Assembly (NCBI GenBank): GCA_019096065.1
Contig: JAGUCH010000001.1
Location: forward strand, 15,128,001 to 15,192,000
Reading direction: 5' to 3'
Length of the DNA stretch: 64,000 nucleotides
From: Paracyclopina nana
Taxonomy: Eukaryota; Arthropoda; Copepoda; Cyclopoida; Cyclopettidae
The position numbers and the translations under genes were made by a program. A model generated the notes under the pieces. That model did not search any database and was not told the origin of the DNA. It saw nothing but the letters and a program-made list of their open reading frames with translations. This document shows positions 20,701 through 28,838 of this stretch, one piece after another (the stretch's first letter is position 1; the number at the start of each line of letters is the position of its first letter).

Positions 20701-23282
20701 AAAACATGTCACTCGTCCGTCTAGCATTTGCCCGAGCAAAGCGTTCCCAATGTCATTGCCTTAAAAAAGGGTATCATTTAGTCGATTATCACTACGGTCA
20801 ACCGACGGAGCTTCAATGAAGCTATTCATATATCTAGCTGAAATGCCATGAATGGTCTTCATGTGGACCTTCAACCCATGGTTGTTCTTTAGGACTACTT
20901 TGCAAATTCTACAAAGGGCTGGCTCATTGGGCAAATGAGCAGATCTATAGTGAGATCTTCCGGAGGATACACCGCTGAGTATTTTGCCGCACTTGAGGCA
21001 AGCTACCTTGCCACCATCCAAGGCCATGAATCCAGGGCTCTTGTCTTCATCATCAAGATGTTGTGTATTGAGCTCGAGCCCTAAGGTTCAACAAAACAGT
21101 TTATTAGTCATCTATAGATGGTGGCACTTTCAGAGCATTTTTAGCCATTTTCGCGGTCAGCCCATGCTTCTGGAGCAAATGAACATAGCGGGAGGCCTTG
21201 TTCTTGTAGACCCTTTTGCAGAGTGTGCATTTGTAAGCTTGATTGGGCATATGTAATGTTCTGTAGTGTCTGTAACCATTTGCAACATTTCCAATGTGAG
21301 CTCCACACTTGAGGCAGGTCACAGATCCATCCGGATTCCGGACAAGCTCAAATGATCCATCTTCCTCCATGGAAGCCTCTCCATACAAAAAACCTGCGAC
21401 CAAAACCAGTGACTTTGTTTAGTTTTGAGGTTTCTTGAGTGGGCCAATCCAGTTTACGACTGCGATCAACTCGCATACATTTGTTATGGCTATCTCAATG
21501 GTAGAAAGTTCACATGCAATATTTGCATTTTGAGGCTGCACATGCACAAGTTATTTCTGTGTTGGCAATGTGCACTGCTTGACTTGTAAAAGAAAATGAA
21601 ACATTTCATCAAGAGTTCAAGAGAGGCTCAAATCCTCCCTTGAGCAAAGCTTGGCAAAACCATGAATAGCGAGCCTATGGCTGTAGAATGTGCGTAGGCA
21701 ATAATTAAACCGTTGAAGTTTTGCATTCATGAGGACAATTCTGTAGTGGTGATATGCACTACCAGTAAGTGGCAAAATGTGGCAAATCAAGCAACTTAAC
21801 TTATGCGATTGTCTGCTTTGGCAAAACCCTCTCCCTCGGCTTGTGTTTTAACAATGTATTTTTTTCATTCTTAAAGGACGAGTTCAGGAACAACCATTGA
21901 ATCTTCATTTTCTCAGTAGTATATTCTGCAACATCTTGGCACTAATTCTGTGAATTTGCTTCACATGCTGGCTGAGAGTACGCTAGTTTTTCATAGTTTT
22001 ATGGCAAATCTGACACATTTTGGTCACAGCAATGTGAGTATTGCAATAATGCAAGGACAAAGGCTTGATTGACCAATGATCAATAACACCTGAGACATGT
22101 AATCATCCCGGTATTGCAGATTGGGAGCCAGACTGGCCAAAAAAGTGGATAGGCATCATCATATTTTCAATGTGGTTAATAGGTGTTCCCGAGGATACTT
22201 AGCGTTAGCCGTGCTATGTTAGCAAATTGTTGTTCCAAGAATTTTTTCACAGCAAAGATACATCTCTTTTGAGACTCGTCAGTCATGTGATTCTCTTTGA
22301 AATGAGTACAAGCTTGAATTGGTCTGCTCAATTTTCGGCTGCATTTCAGGTAAATCAATGTGCCATCATCCAAACCATACAGTCCTAGCTCCATTTGGCT
22401 GTTGTCTACTGATCCTATGGCTATCTAATTCTCTTCTAATGAATGCAACCATTTACCTCAGCAGCTCTTTCAGCTGTTAGTATGAGCAACATCCTACCAG
22501 CTCTAGCACATAGTTGTACTTGTGAAGCAATATAAAAAAATGATCCCTACCTTTGCCTTCTTCTCCAGACTCAGACGGACCAGCCTCCTCATAATACTCG
22601 TCGTAATTATCCATTTGCTCCTGCTCCAAATCAACCACAGGGTCGGGATCTTGTTTGATCTCCGTCTTCTTTGAACTGCTCTTGATGGCATCTCCAGCAT
22701 TCTTGCTCATTTTTAGACGTTTTGTGGGTGGTGGATTTGCTGAAGATGTGGAAGCTTTGGGAGTTGAGCTGAAGGTATGAGTTGCAGATGACCCAACATT
22801 GGAAGTGCTGCCATCTTGGTTTTGCGTCAAGCCCTTGATCATGAGGTCTTGCGCTACACTCAAAAATGAGTCGAGATCTTCTTGGGCCACAGACACCTGG
22901 CCAAGGTACATAAACTCTAGGATATTTTTTATGTCTTCATGGCGGACGCCTCGAAGATAGATAGCAGGGTTTTGGACGGTTGAAAGCCTCTTTATAATGT
23001 GTCTGAAAGGGAAAGCAGAAAAATTCATATTCAGGAATTGCTGCAAAACAAGTGACACATGTTGTGCTATTGTTGATAAGTCAGTTCCAAATCAGATTCT
23101 TACCTGAAATGTGGGGAACAGGCTCCCAAAATCAGCTTATGACACCGGATTTCGGATTCCTCTGTGATGAGGGTGACATCGAAGAAATCTTCATCATCTC
23201 GAAGTTCGTTAAATGCAGATGACAAATTTGATGTGAAGTCATTCCACTTCAAGCAGTACTTTTCGCTCTCTACGGAGCCCAT
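14374..23282 (-). CDS. lola-like BTB zinc-finger gene with alternative 3' exons
   Basis: A transcription-factor locus. A common 5' coding part (23282-23104 plus 23002-22551) encodes the BTB domain and linker and ends in splice phase 1. Downstream lie 17 exons, each with its own AG acceptor, a length of 3n+2, and its own stop: 22405-22176, 21393-21104, 21080-20761, 20759-20521, 20368-20088, 19973-19612, 19444-19161, 19140-18848, 18306-18038, 18019-17706, 16734-16472, 16418-16150, 16071-15812, 15727-15459, 15363-15092, 15068-14824 and 14717-14374. All but the first encode a pair of C2H2 fingers. Since each contains a stop and all share the acceptor phase, they must be mutually exclusive last exons, as in Drosophila lola (established architecture). 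Several relic exons are interspersed. Orthology to lola itself is inferred from architecture, not proven. Confidence 0.85.
14824..15068 (-). CDS. Alternative last exon A16, two C2H2 fingers
   Basis: Acceptor ATATTGCAG, Asp junction (DVVITKLSGSK). Fingers CNECGRVFSCFSSANRHYRNVH and CEYCGAKFNNTDYLKTHMYCKH. The stop lies in GGTTAATAAAG, so the stop codon overlaps a poly(A) hexamer. Confidence 0.83.
15092..15363 (-). CDS. Alternative last exon A15, two C2H2 fingers
   Basis: Asp junction (DVYESADDPTVG). Fingers CLSCGKTLGSMFSARRHFVLVH and CQICNKYYAVKMYLDDHLRSVH. The first finger and linker are almost identical in DNA to A14, which implies recent duplication or gene conversion. Confidence 0.85.
15459..15727 (-). 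CDS. Alternative last exon A14, two C2H2 fingers
   Basis: Asp junction (DVYEAEDDPSVG). Fingers CLSCGKTLGSMFSARRHFVLVH (identical to A15) and CQICSKRFTVEIYLNDHLRVAH (nearly A13). It is thus a mosaic of its two neighbours. Two AATAAA motifs follow the stop, near 15392 and 15401. Confidence 0.85.
15812..16071 (-). CDS. Alternative last exon A13, two C2H2 fingers
   Basis: Acceptor CTTTCAG, Asp junction (DSIDNPLYG). Fingers CLRCGKTLCSLSVARRHYRLVH and CQICGKTFSVEIYLNDHLRVAH, ending RNRVAP. A minus-strand AATAAA near 15762 follows the stop. Confidence 0.85.
16150..16418 (-). CDS. Alternative last exon A12, two C2H2 fingers
   Basis: Phase 1 junction, Asp (DCSSNSLVG). Fingers CLSCEKVLSSMNSGRRHYMLVH and CQVCRKRFQFEMYLDNHMRTVH, ending MRARVMP. 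It is a close paralogue of A11. Confidence 0.85.
16472..16734 (-). CDS. Alternative last exon A11, two C2H2 fingers
   Basis: Phase 1 junction gives Asp (DCSSSAIGG). Fingers CLICGKVMSDFNHGNQHYHRIH and CQVCNKRFPFEMYLDNHMRKIH, ending LRARVMP. It is most similar to A12 and to the broken copy next to it. Confidence 0.85.
16797..17648 (-). pseudogene. Relic zinc-finger exon split by a transposon
   Basis: The array-type acceptor and Asp junction (DCCSNVIDGSVRCLSS) are present at 17648. The exon is then interrupted by the element at 16979-17586 and resumes toward 16797. Relative to A12, one finger-1 Cys is Ser, and TAA codons replace a Tyr in finger 1 and a residue in finger 2 (CQMCSKKFPF-stop). It can no longer encode a finger pair. 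Confidence 0.8.
16979..17586. mobile_element. TIR element with about 9-bp TSD (GCTTTTGAC)
   Basis: Terminal inverted repeats containing ATACTAAATACTGCCCAC, followed by CGCGCA/TGCGCG-rich arms, about 608 bp. GCTTTTGAC occurs at 16970-16978 and again at 17587-17595. The 8-9-bp duplication suggests a hAT- or Mutator-type element. It has no coding capacity. Confidence 0.75.
17706..18019 (-). CDS. Alternative last exon A10, two C2H2 fingers
   Basis: Acceptor TAATTGTAG, phase 1 (Asp). Acidic leader (WEEDTDEEM), fingers CLKCGKTLATAHSGKRHYASAH and CKICKVLCKNAISRDTHMRQTH, and a Pro-rich tail (KPPEPVVPRPDYYAE). Confidence 0.85.
18038..18306 (-). CDS. Alternative last exon A9, two C2H2 fingers
   Basis: Acceptor CTGTGCAG, phase 1 (GRLAIFPQED). 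Fingers CLQCGKMISNVNNGQRHIRSVH and CSVCKKVFKNQQTRDSHLRQSH. The gap to A10 is 18 bp. The frame is open upstream of the acceptor, but that part lacks array features. Confidence 0.83.
18440..18600 (-). pseudogene. Relic second-finger fragment
   Basis: On the minus strand CDTC, a stop, then KSLQN, a frameshift, and ESHLRQYHGV match the finger-2 region of A9 (CSVCKKVF...SHLRQSHGI). The rest is unrecognisable. It is a decayed duplicate between A8 and A9. Confidence 0.55.
18848..19140 (-). CDS. Alternative last exon A8, two C2H2 fingers
   Basis: Acceptor TACACTAG, phase 1 (GSMFDDD). Fingers CLKCNRTFSSPSAAKRHFATAH and CRVCLKTYKNRTSRNEHMKRVH. The tail is FIPIPPAAE. Confidence 0.85.
19161..19444 (-). 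CDS. Alternative last exon A7, two C2H2 fingers
   Basis: Acceptor GACATTAG, phase 1 (GYCVED). Fingers CLKCNAKISSMSNAKRHFVSVH and CRLCSNTYKNRTSMRDHLKRAH. Only 20 bp separate its stop from the start of A8. It closely resembles A8 in the YKNRTS stretch, which points to a local duplication. Confidence 0.85.
19612..19973 (-). CDS. Alternative last exon A6, two C2H2 fingers plus long tail
   Basis: Acceptor TCAATTCAG, phase 1 (GFYEDD, like A5). Fingers CTHCGKVLNAMRSAKRHFAITH and CKICQATCKNRPALNKHVNRLH, then a charged 50-residue tail ending LESTNSK. This is the longest exon of the set. Its leader and finger spacing make A5 its nearest relative. Confidence 0.85.
20088..20368 (-). CDS. Alternative last exon A5, two C2H2 fingers
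   Basis: Acceptor ATTGCAG, phase 1 (Gly: GFYADG...). It has no internal Met before the fingers, so simple ORF calling misses it. Fingers CSLCSKILSGISTGRRHFALAH and CKLCLKLYKNRLSLNKHINRSH. It ends SIRDVE-stop. An AATAAA on the minus strand lies near 20020. Confidence 0.82.
20521..20759 (-). CDS. Alternative last exon A4, two C2H2 fingers
   Basis: Acceptor CCTTTTTTAAG abuts the stop of A3. Phase 1 (Gly), short leader NDIGNALLGQ. Fingers CFKCGKILSSKAIGIQHYRNVH and CPICQKTFKHKAARASHLNNSH. This is the shortest complete exon of the array (78 residues after the junction). Confidence 0.82.
20761..21080 (-). CDS. Alternative last exon A3, two C2H2 fingers
   Basis: Acceptor GAACCTTAG, phase 1 (Gly). 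Fingers CLKCGKILSGVSSGRSHYRSAH and CRICKVVLKNNHGLKVHMKTIH. The final codons (LNDTLF, stop) also form the branch site and pyrimidine tract of exon A4, and the last A of TAA is the A of A4's AG acceptor. Confidence 0.85.
21104..21393 (-). CDS. Alternative last exon A2, two C2H2 fingers
   Basis: Acceptor GGTCGCAG, phase 1 (Gly). Fingers CLKCGAHIGNVANGYRHYRTLH and CTLCKRVYKNKASRYVHLLQKH, both C-x2-C-x12-H-x4-H. The stop codon lies in GACTAATAAAC, which combines the TAA, an AATAAA poly(A) hexamer and a CTAAT branch-point-like motif for the next acceptor. Confidence 0.85.
21600..21830 (-). pseudogene. Relic zinc-finger exon fragment
   Basis: LICHILPLTGSAYHHYRIV on the minus strand resembles finger 1 of A3/A5 (CGKILSG-x-S-x-GR-x-HYR) with one Cys lost. 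The downstream half shows no second finger. It sits between A1 and A2. Confidence 0.4.
21890..22135 (-). pseudogene. Relic zinc-finger exon with stops
   Basis: The minus strand reads KMCQICHKTMKN, stop, RTLSQHVKQIHRISAKML. This is the finger-2 pattern CxxC-x12-HxxxxH with the array's typical following residues (ISAKM), but with a stop in the finger and stops in the upstream part. It is a decayed copy. Confidence 0.6.
22176..22405 (-). CDS. Alternative last exon A1, diverged zinc finger
   Basis: The acceptor TCAGTAG precedes 22405, and the phase matches the array (G+AC, Asp). The pattern G-x-DDGT-x-YLKCSRKL...HFKENH keeps the layout of finger 1, but the first Cys is Tyr, and the second finger is unrecognisable (CIFAVKKFLEQQ...). 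The frame is nevertheless intact to a stop at 22176. It is either a decaying exon or one with a new, non-finger C-terminus. Confidence 0.5.
22551..23282 (-). CDS. BTB/POZ common exons of the lola-like gene
   Basis: Exon 1 (23282-23104) begins MGSVESEKYCLKWNDFTSN, the typical start of arthropod BTB-ZF proteins (CLKWN). The sequence continues through DVTL, CHKLILGACSPHFR, IYLRGVRHEDI and LEFMYLGQVSV, all hallmark BTB strands and helices. Exon 2 (23002-22551) ends the domain near residue 115. It then carries a Ser/Thr-rich linker, a basic PTKRLKM motif that could be a nuclear localisation signal, an acidic EQEQMDNYDEYYEEAG stretch and the donor GGCAAAG|GTAGGG. BTB domains dimerise. This part would be present in every isoform (about 211 aa). 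Confidence 0.9.
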
Positions 23283-24827
23283 TTTGATTCAGTTGATTTG
23301 GCGAGATCGCCAAAGATGTTAAGGATGTCGGAGGATTCAGCCAATGTTAGAATGTCCAGACTCTGAGGTCGGCGACTCGGCGTCGATTTCAGCAATAACT
23401 GACATGAAACTAGAGTTGATTAGGCCAGAAACTTGTAAATTGTATAATTTAGTGCCAGCAACAGTCAAATTTGTGCTTGATGTTCGAGAGAAGCATACAA
23501 CTCTGGAAACACTTTAAAGAAAGAGCCCTTTCGTCTAGATGAGTAAAAGAAAGAACCCATTATATTTAAACTATTCTGGTGGTCTTAAAAAAAGCTGACA
23601 ATGCTATAAAAATACTAAAAAAATATTAAATTGATGCAAAACACACCTAAATCAATAAAGAGTAAATAGATTTCTATGTCATATAAAATCTGAGTTAATG
23701 AACTTTTCATTTTACTTAGCACGATTATTATTGACTACTCAATCATCACTTCTTAGGTGACGGTCATCACCCTTAAGTGAGTTAAGTCATAACATTGTAG
23801 AATGATTGTCCTTTGAATGCCGCTGTGCGGACAGCTTATGGCTAAAGAGTTTCGCAGATATGAGGAATAGACGGGGAAAATTCAGATTTAGTACTTTTTG
23901 CCAAATTGTCGTCTGTTAATTTCGTGTCTACGTAGCGGTAGCGTGAGCCGATCGATCTCGATGACGTAAATTCTTGTCACCAAAAAGAAAAAACGAAGCA
24001 GAGGAAAAGCGGCAGAATTTAGATGTCAACAGCCTCAATTTGGACTGCCAAAAGATTTGGATTTGGCCGATGCATCAGCTTCCATTTTGAATTGCCTGAT
24101 GACTTGGAATTGGATAGTTGTGGATTTGGCCCTTGCAACACCCTCAATTTGGACTACCAACACACTTGGATTCGGCCGGAAAAGAGCCCAGAGCCTGAAA
24201 TTGGGCAAAGACTGGATAACTAGCCAATAATGGGTGTGGAGAAGAGCCTGAATCTACGTTTTGAGGCTGCGCAGAATCCAAAAAGAAGCAAAGGTGACAA
24301 ATAGTACTTTACTAATTACCTAAAAAATAATCAATGTTTCATTTTTTTCAGCCGCTACAAAACAGCGAAAATGGAAGGCCTCTACTTTAGAAGGTCTGGA
24401 GTGACCTTATGGCCTAAGAATTGTTTTGCGAGCCCAGAGGAGCTTTGTGGAGCTATAGTATATGTTGCCTCTTCATCATCTCTCAATAGGCTGGAGGCTG
24501 CGTCTAATGCGCAAATAAGGGCAGATAAGACTCCTATAGGGAGAAAATTGAGAAGGTCTCTTTTTTTAGGGCTAGGAGTGACATAGAAGCATGAAAATAT
24601 TTTTGCCAGCCCATGCACCAATGTAAAGGTAGTCCAAGCTTCCTTTTCATCCTCAGCCTCTCCCGACAGACTTAAATCTGCATCAGATAATCAAGAACTT
24701 ATAGCCACTTCTACGCATGGGATGCTCCGAGTTTTAGTGTAGTAATTCTATATAAGTATGGAGTATGAGTCGCAATGTATTGAGTCAGGGAAAGTCTCCA
24801 TTTTTGCCCGCAGCTTCCATTTTACTC
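23283..24827. other. Upstream region of the BTB gene, no exon seen
   Basis: This should hold the 5' UTR and promoter of the BTB gene. The only visible structure is two imperfect copies of CTCAATTTGGACTRCCAA (24028-24068, 24139-24178). No coding sequence is supported. Confidence 0.45.
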
Positions 24828-25432
24828 CACAGTGTTCCTGGTGAGGTTTTAACCTAAACTTTCTCAACCAACTTTATATTACACATTTTCTGAAAGCTAT
24901 TGATATGGGGATTCCAATGGTGAAAACCATAAAATCCCCTGTCGTAGCTTCCCATAGCATACGAGTTTAAAAAACCGCTAGCGCTCTCATTTTGCAAGGT
25001 AGAGAAAAAAAGCGCTTCAATGACCCCCTCTAAAATCAGAAAATGAACATATTATATTTTATAAACATTTTTGATATCGGACATGGTTTTGAAGTAACTG
25101 CACTATGCTAAATGGCAACCCTTTCTCATCTTCCACATGATGGTAATATCACAAGTAAATTGTAACTCTAGAATTAAGTCCAAATTCAATATTTTGTATA
25201 AAAAATATTATGTTCATTTTTGAATTTAAGAGGGGGTAAATGAAGCACATTTTTTCTCTTCCTTGTAAAATGAGAGTGCAAGGGGTTTTTTAAACTTGTA
25301 TGTTATGGGAAGCTACGACAGGGGATTTTTTGGTTTACACCATTGGAATCCCCCTATCAATAGCTTTCAGAAAATGTATAATTTAAAGTTGGTTGAGACA
25401 GTTTAGGTTAAACCCTTACCAGGAACACTGTG
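24828..25432. mobile_element. Foldback DNA element with ~250-bp arms, 4-bp TSD ACTC
   Basis: Two arms of about 250 bp are inverted copies at roughly 85-90% by eye, beginning CACAGTGTTCCTGGT, with less than 100 bp between them. ACTC flanks both sides (24824-24827, 25433-25436). A 4-bp duplication with CAC ends suits the Chapaev/CMC group (inference). It has no ORF. A transcript would form a long hairpin. Confidence 0.82.
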
Positions 25433-25865
25433 ACTCTTCTTATTAGCCCCTGTCGCTGAATGTAGCCTTCATACTTTTAAAGATTGAAGGCAAAATTGGC
25501 CCCAAAAAATCGAAAAAAAAATCTTTTGAACTGCTCTGCGAACGGCTAATGATAGTGAAATGCAAATCCTACAACTTTGACCACCTCAAACAAAGTAGCA
25601 ACGTTCAACAAGGTCATAGCTGCAACATTTTACTAACGCTTCCTATTTTCTCGTTTCAATGACATTTCAGCTTGCAGTAGCTAGTAATGCTGTGATAAAT
25701 TGCCATGACAATTATGCTACAAGCTTTAGAGGTTAAGTGTTATTCATATCCAATGTATCTTGGACACACATTAGTGGTTTCGAGGGAAATATGGCACAAG
25801 TCTTAATTAATAAAGCTAGGAGATCGGTTTTGACACAGCTTCAAAGTTCACTATCAAGATTTGAA

Positions 25866-26647
25866 TTATTGGATTCCAGTCGGCTTGCCATTACTATTAG
25901 TGTGTATGATGTAGGCTCCGAATCCATAAGCAAAAGTGTTAAAAATGCCAAATACCTAAAAAGAATTGACAATGCTTACATATATGCTTAGCATTTATAA
26001 AATTAAACTTACTCCTGCTGCTATCCTTGCATCACATTTCTTAGATTCACCAGCACAGTATCCAAATCCAGCCAACAAAACAATGAATGCAATAAAATAC
26101 ATAATTGTTGCGCAGATAGTAAATATGTACTCCTGAAAATGGACTTATTTTTACTCTTCTTACTTTTCTGCAGCGCAGTAACTACTTACCAATTTCAGCC
26201 AAGAAAATGGCAATTTTATGGCAATGGCTTCTCCTAATTGAAGCAAATAGAAGAAGCACCAGAGTAATGTAATAATAAAAGAAGTTGAAACCACAAAAAG
26301 AAACCAATGATTATGCCCAACTCCGAAGGTTTCTCCCCTAAAAGTAGCGTATTTTTGAAGTATATAAATTACAAATTGTATCTTGAAACTTACACATATT
26401 CCCGCGCTGGGGATCCACAAGCCATGCAAATAATTCCAAATACCAATTGAACTAATTTTGTGATGCCCGGCAGAGTTTTAAAGTATGCCAAGTTTAAGTT
26501 GATTTCTGTCACAAAAACTCCTGGATTCGGGTCAATTGTGGTGTTGTGGATTGAAGGAGGTGCATGTCCAGATTGCTCAATGCTGACTACTGACCCCACA
26601 GGAACTGATTGACCGTAGCCAGGGGATTTCTCAACTGTTGTCATCAT
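25866..26647 (-). CDS. MARVEL-domain (CMTM-like) four-pass membrane protein
   Basis: Four exons, 26647-26394, 26337-26190, 26132-26013 and 25955-25866, with phases all consistent, 203 aa. After a cytosolic, Pro-rich N-terminus of about 50 residues come four hydrophobic segments: TKLVQLVFGIICMACG, HWFLFVVSTSFIITLLWCFFYLLQ, YIFTICATIMYFIAFIVLLAGFGYC and VFGIFNTFAYGFGAYI. This is the MARVEL layout seen in CMTM/plasmolipin-type proteins involved in membrane apposition and vesicle traffic. The exact paralogue is not resolved. MMTTVEKS at 26647 is the first Met of the open frame. Confidence 0.8.
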
Positions 26648-27803
26648 CTTCTTGGAAAATGCCTGATTCTACACCAACAGGTGTCAAGATTGGCCTTGCG
26701 ACTTGTGAATGCTGGAGTGCTCGCAGCTGAACCATTACCAGGCCAGAATTTGGGCTAGCGGCGGAAGTTTTGCTACTCCTGCTCGCGCCATCAATGTAGG
26801 TGCGCTACGCCTTACTTAATATGTCTAAAAAATAAGAAAATGCTCTTAAAAATCTATGTAATTATTTTCACTGCACTAATAATAGTTTCATTTGTTAACC
26901 TTAAAGTCCTACAGCCCAAAAACATGTTTACCCAATTTGGCTGACCAAGATTATTGGGACGATGATGTCACCTTTTGAGGAGGCCTCCAACTGATTTTGA
27001 GCAGCTGTTTCAAGATCAATTCACTTACAGCGCGCAGATGTTTTAAACCAGTCCTGCAAAAATGGAATGAGCAACATCTGTTGTTGCCAGTGTCGGCCAT
27101 TATTTGATAATTGGCGAAAAGGATTTTCTTTCAAGGCCAAGTTTCGGATAATTGAGTTGTAGAGTCATTAAAAGCAAATACAATTACTTTGGTTGCATCA
27201 CATATGCCTTTTGTCCCAAAGTAAACAGATCTTAAGTGAGTCGTGGCGTAATAACTGGGTCAGCCACAGCCTGCAGCAAGCAAGACCTTGAATTTTTCAA
27301 GAATTGGGCAATTTCTATGCCTATTTGTTCCCCGAGCTGCTTGACCGAAATCTGAAAATTGCTGCTATATTTCTGAGTTCAAGGATATCTCAAATTAATT
27401 CACTACATTCGGCACAATTAATTTCTTCATCTTTTAAAATTCTGCGCATTTTTAAGAGGTCACAGATGAGCCAAAAATGATAGGGCTCATAATTCTCTTG
27501 GTGTGGGATGCTGCTGCAGGATGCATTGCCTCGTGTAGGCCACGCGTACTATGTATAGGCTCCGACCGCTTAAGATGCGTCGACACGCTGACGCGAAAAA
27601 TGCGTCAGCCAGTTTCCTTGAAAAGCAGCTAGTTGTGGGCCAACGCATGAACTGCCAACAGCGTACAAATCCGGTCAGTGATCTGAACGCTGCAGATTCA
27701 ACCTAGTTGGTGTGTGTCTGGCCATCCATACATATTCGGTGGTCAAACATAGTAGCTTCCGCATCGCGACCCTCAGTTGGCGTCTGACCATGTTAGTAAA
27801 AAG
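26648..27803. other. Intergenic, divergent promoters
   Basis: This lies between the start of the MARVEL gene (-) and the start of the small secreted peptide (+), so it should contain both promoters. I recognise no exon or repeat. Confidence 0.45.
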
Positions 27804-28088
27804 ATGAACCACTCCATCGCTACCCTCTTCTGCATTATTCTTCTCGTGGCATTGTGTCAAGCTGGGCCTTTGGGCAAGTCCAGACTGCGAGCAACGCACG
27901 TGTCCCCCGAAAATGACAACTTCAGCCTCAAGAACCTCTTTGTGTGGCCGAACACCTACTATGACAAGCCAAAACACCGATACCCTTATTATGACAAGTA
28001 TGGCACTGGAAAACTGCTCTACGGCTACGGAGGATCCAGCCTCTACAAGTACTCAGTGTTTAAGCCCCTCGAGGGATATTTCAAGTGA
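27804..28088 (+). CDS. Small Tyr/Pro-rich secreted protein
   Basis: A 94-aa protein starting MNHSIATLFCIILLVALCQAG, a clear signal peptide with a likely cut after CQA. The mature part has no Cys and is rich in Tyr, Lys, Pro and Gly (YYDKPKHRYPYYDKYG, GYGGSSLYKYS). Such composition occurs in structural secreted or cuticle-associated proteins and some peptide precursors, but I recognise no family. It appears to be a single exon. An AATAAA at 28101-28106 follows the stop. Confidence 0.7.
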   Translation: MNHSIATLFCIILLVALCQAGPLGKSRLRATHVSPENDNFSLKNLFVWPNTYYDKPKHRYPYYDKYGTGKLLYGYGGSSLYKYSVFKPLEGYFK

Positions 28089-28100
28089 GCTCTGAACTGA

Positions 28101-28106
28101 AATAAA
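28101..28106 (+). terminator. Poly(A) signal AATAAA of the small secreted protein gene
   Basis: A canonical hexamer 12 bp after the stop of the Tyr-rich secreted protein. It is the only candidate nearby. Confidence 0.65.
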
Positions 28107-28838
28107 TTATTGAATGATCTCCTCGTGAATTTACTTCCTGTTGTTGTGCCGCCCGCGTATTGCTGCATGGCAAAAAGGGCACATATTTATAGCATTGTGT
28201 GAACAGGATAATCGAAAATGCTATGCGGTGGAAATCAGACGAAAGCGTATGCTAATGGGCCAGGCACGTGGGGGAGAAGCTTGCATAATTAAGAAATCTG
28301 ATGATCTTTTGCACTAGCATTTCGGAGAAAAAATTCAAGGTCAATTATGAAAGGACCTTGAATAGCTTCTCGCTTCTAAAGGTAGGCCTTGTTTGCAGAG
28401 CACAATATATTTATCTCCTTGGTGCAGTTGGTTTTTTTCATTGACAGTCATGCTTCTGTGCAACATAATGGTAAAACACCCGCCGCTTTTTCAGCCAACT
28501 CTTTTATCCCTCAAATCTACTCCCACATTTTGACGCTGGCAGGCGAAGTTCAATGCCAAATGCGTCGGCAATGCTTCAATGCTTTTTTGCTATTTCATGC
28601 CAGGAATTTCTAGCGTTGCACTTTAACCGCTCGTTGCTGCTTATTTTGTGCGTCAATTACAAATTAGAGTGGTTTTATTTCGAGTCGCGTATGCAAAAAC
28701 AAGAAAGGAAAACGGATGAGAATTAAAAATGTCTTGATATGTACATAACATGCGTGAGTGTTTTTTAGTCAGCGCGTACGTCGTCGTTGTCTTTAACAAA
28801 ACAATTAATACTACATAAAGTATTTCCTCGGGGCTTAA
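28107..28838. other. Intergenic, nothing recognised
   Basis: The space between the convergent ends of the small secreted protein gene (+) and the Ig-domain gene (-). No feature is supported. Confidence 0.4.
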
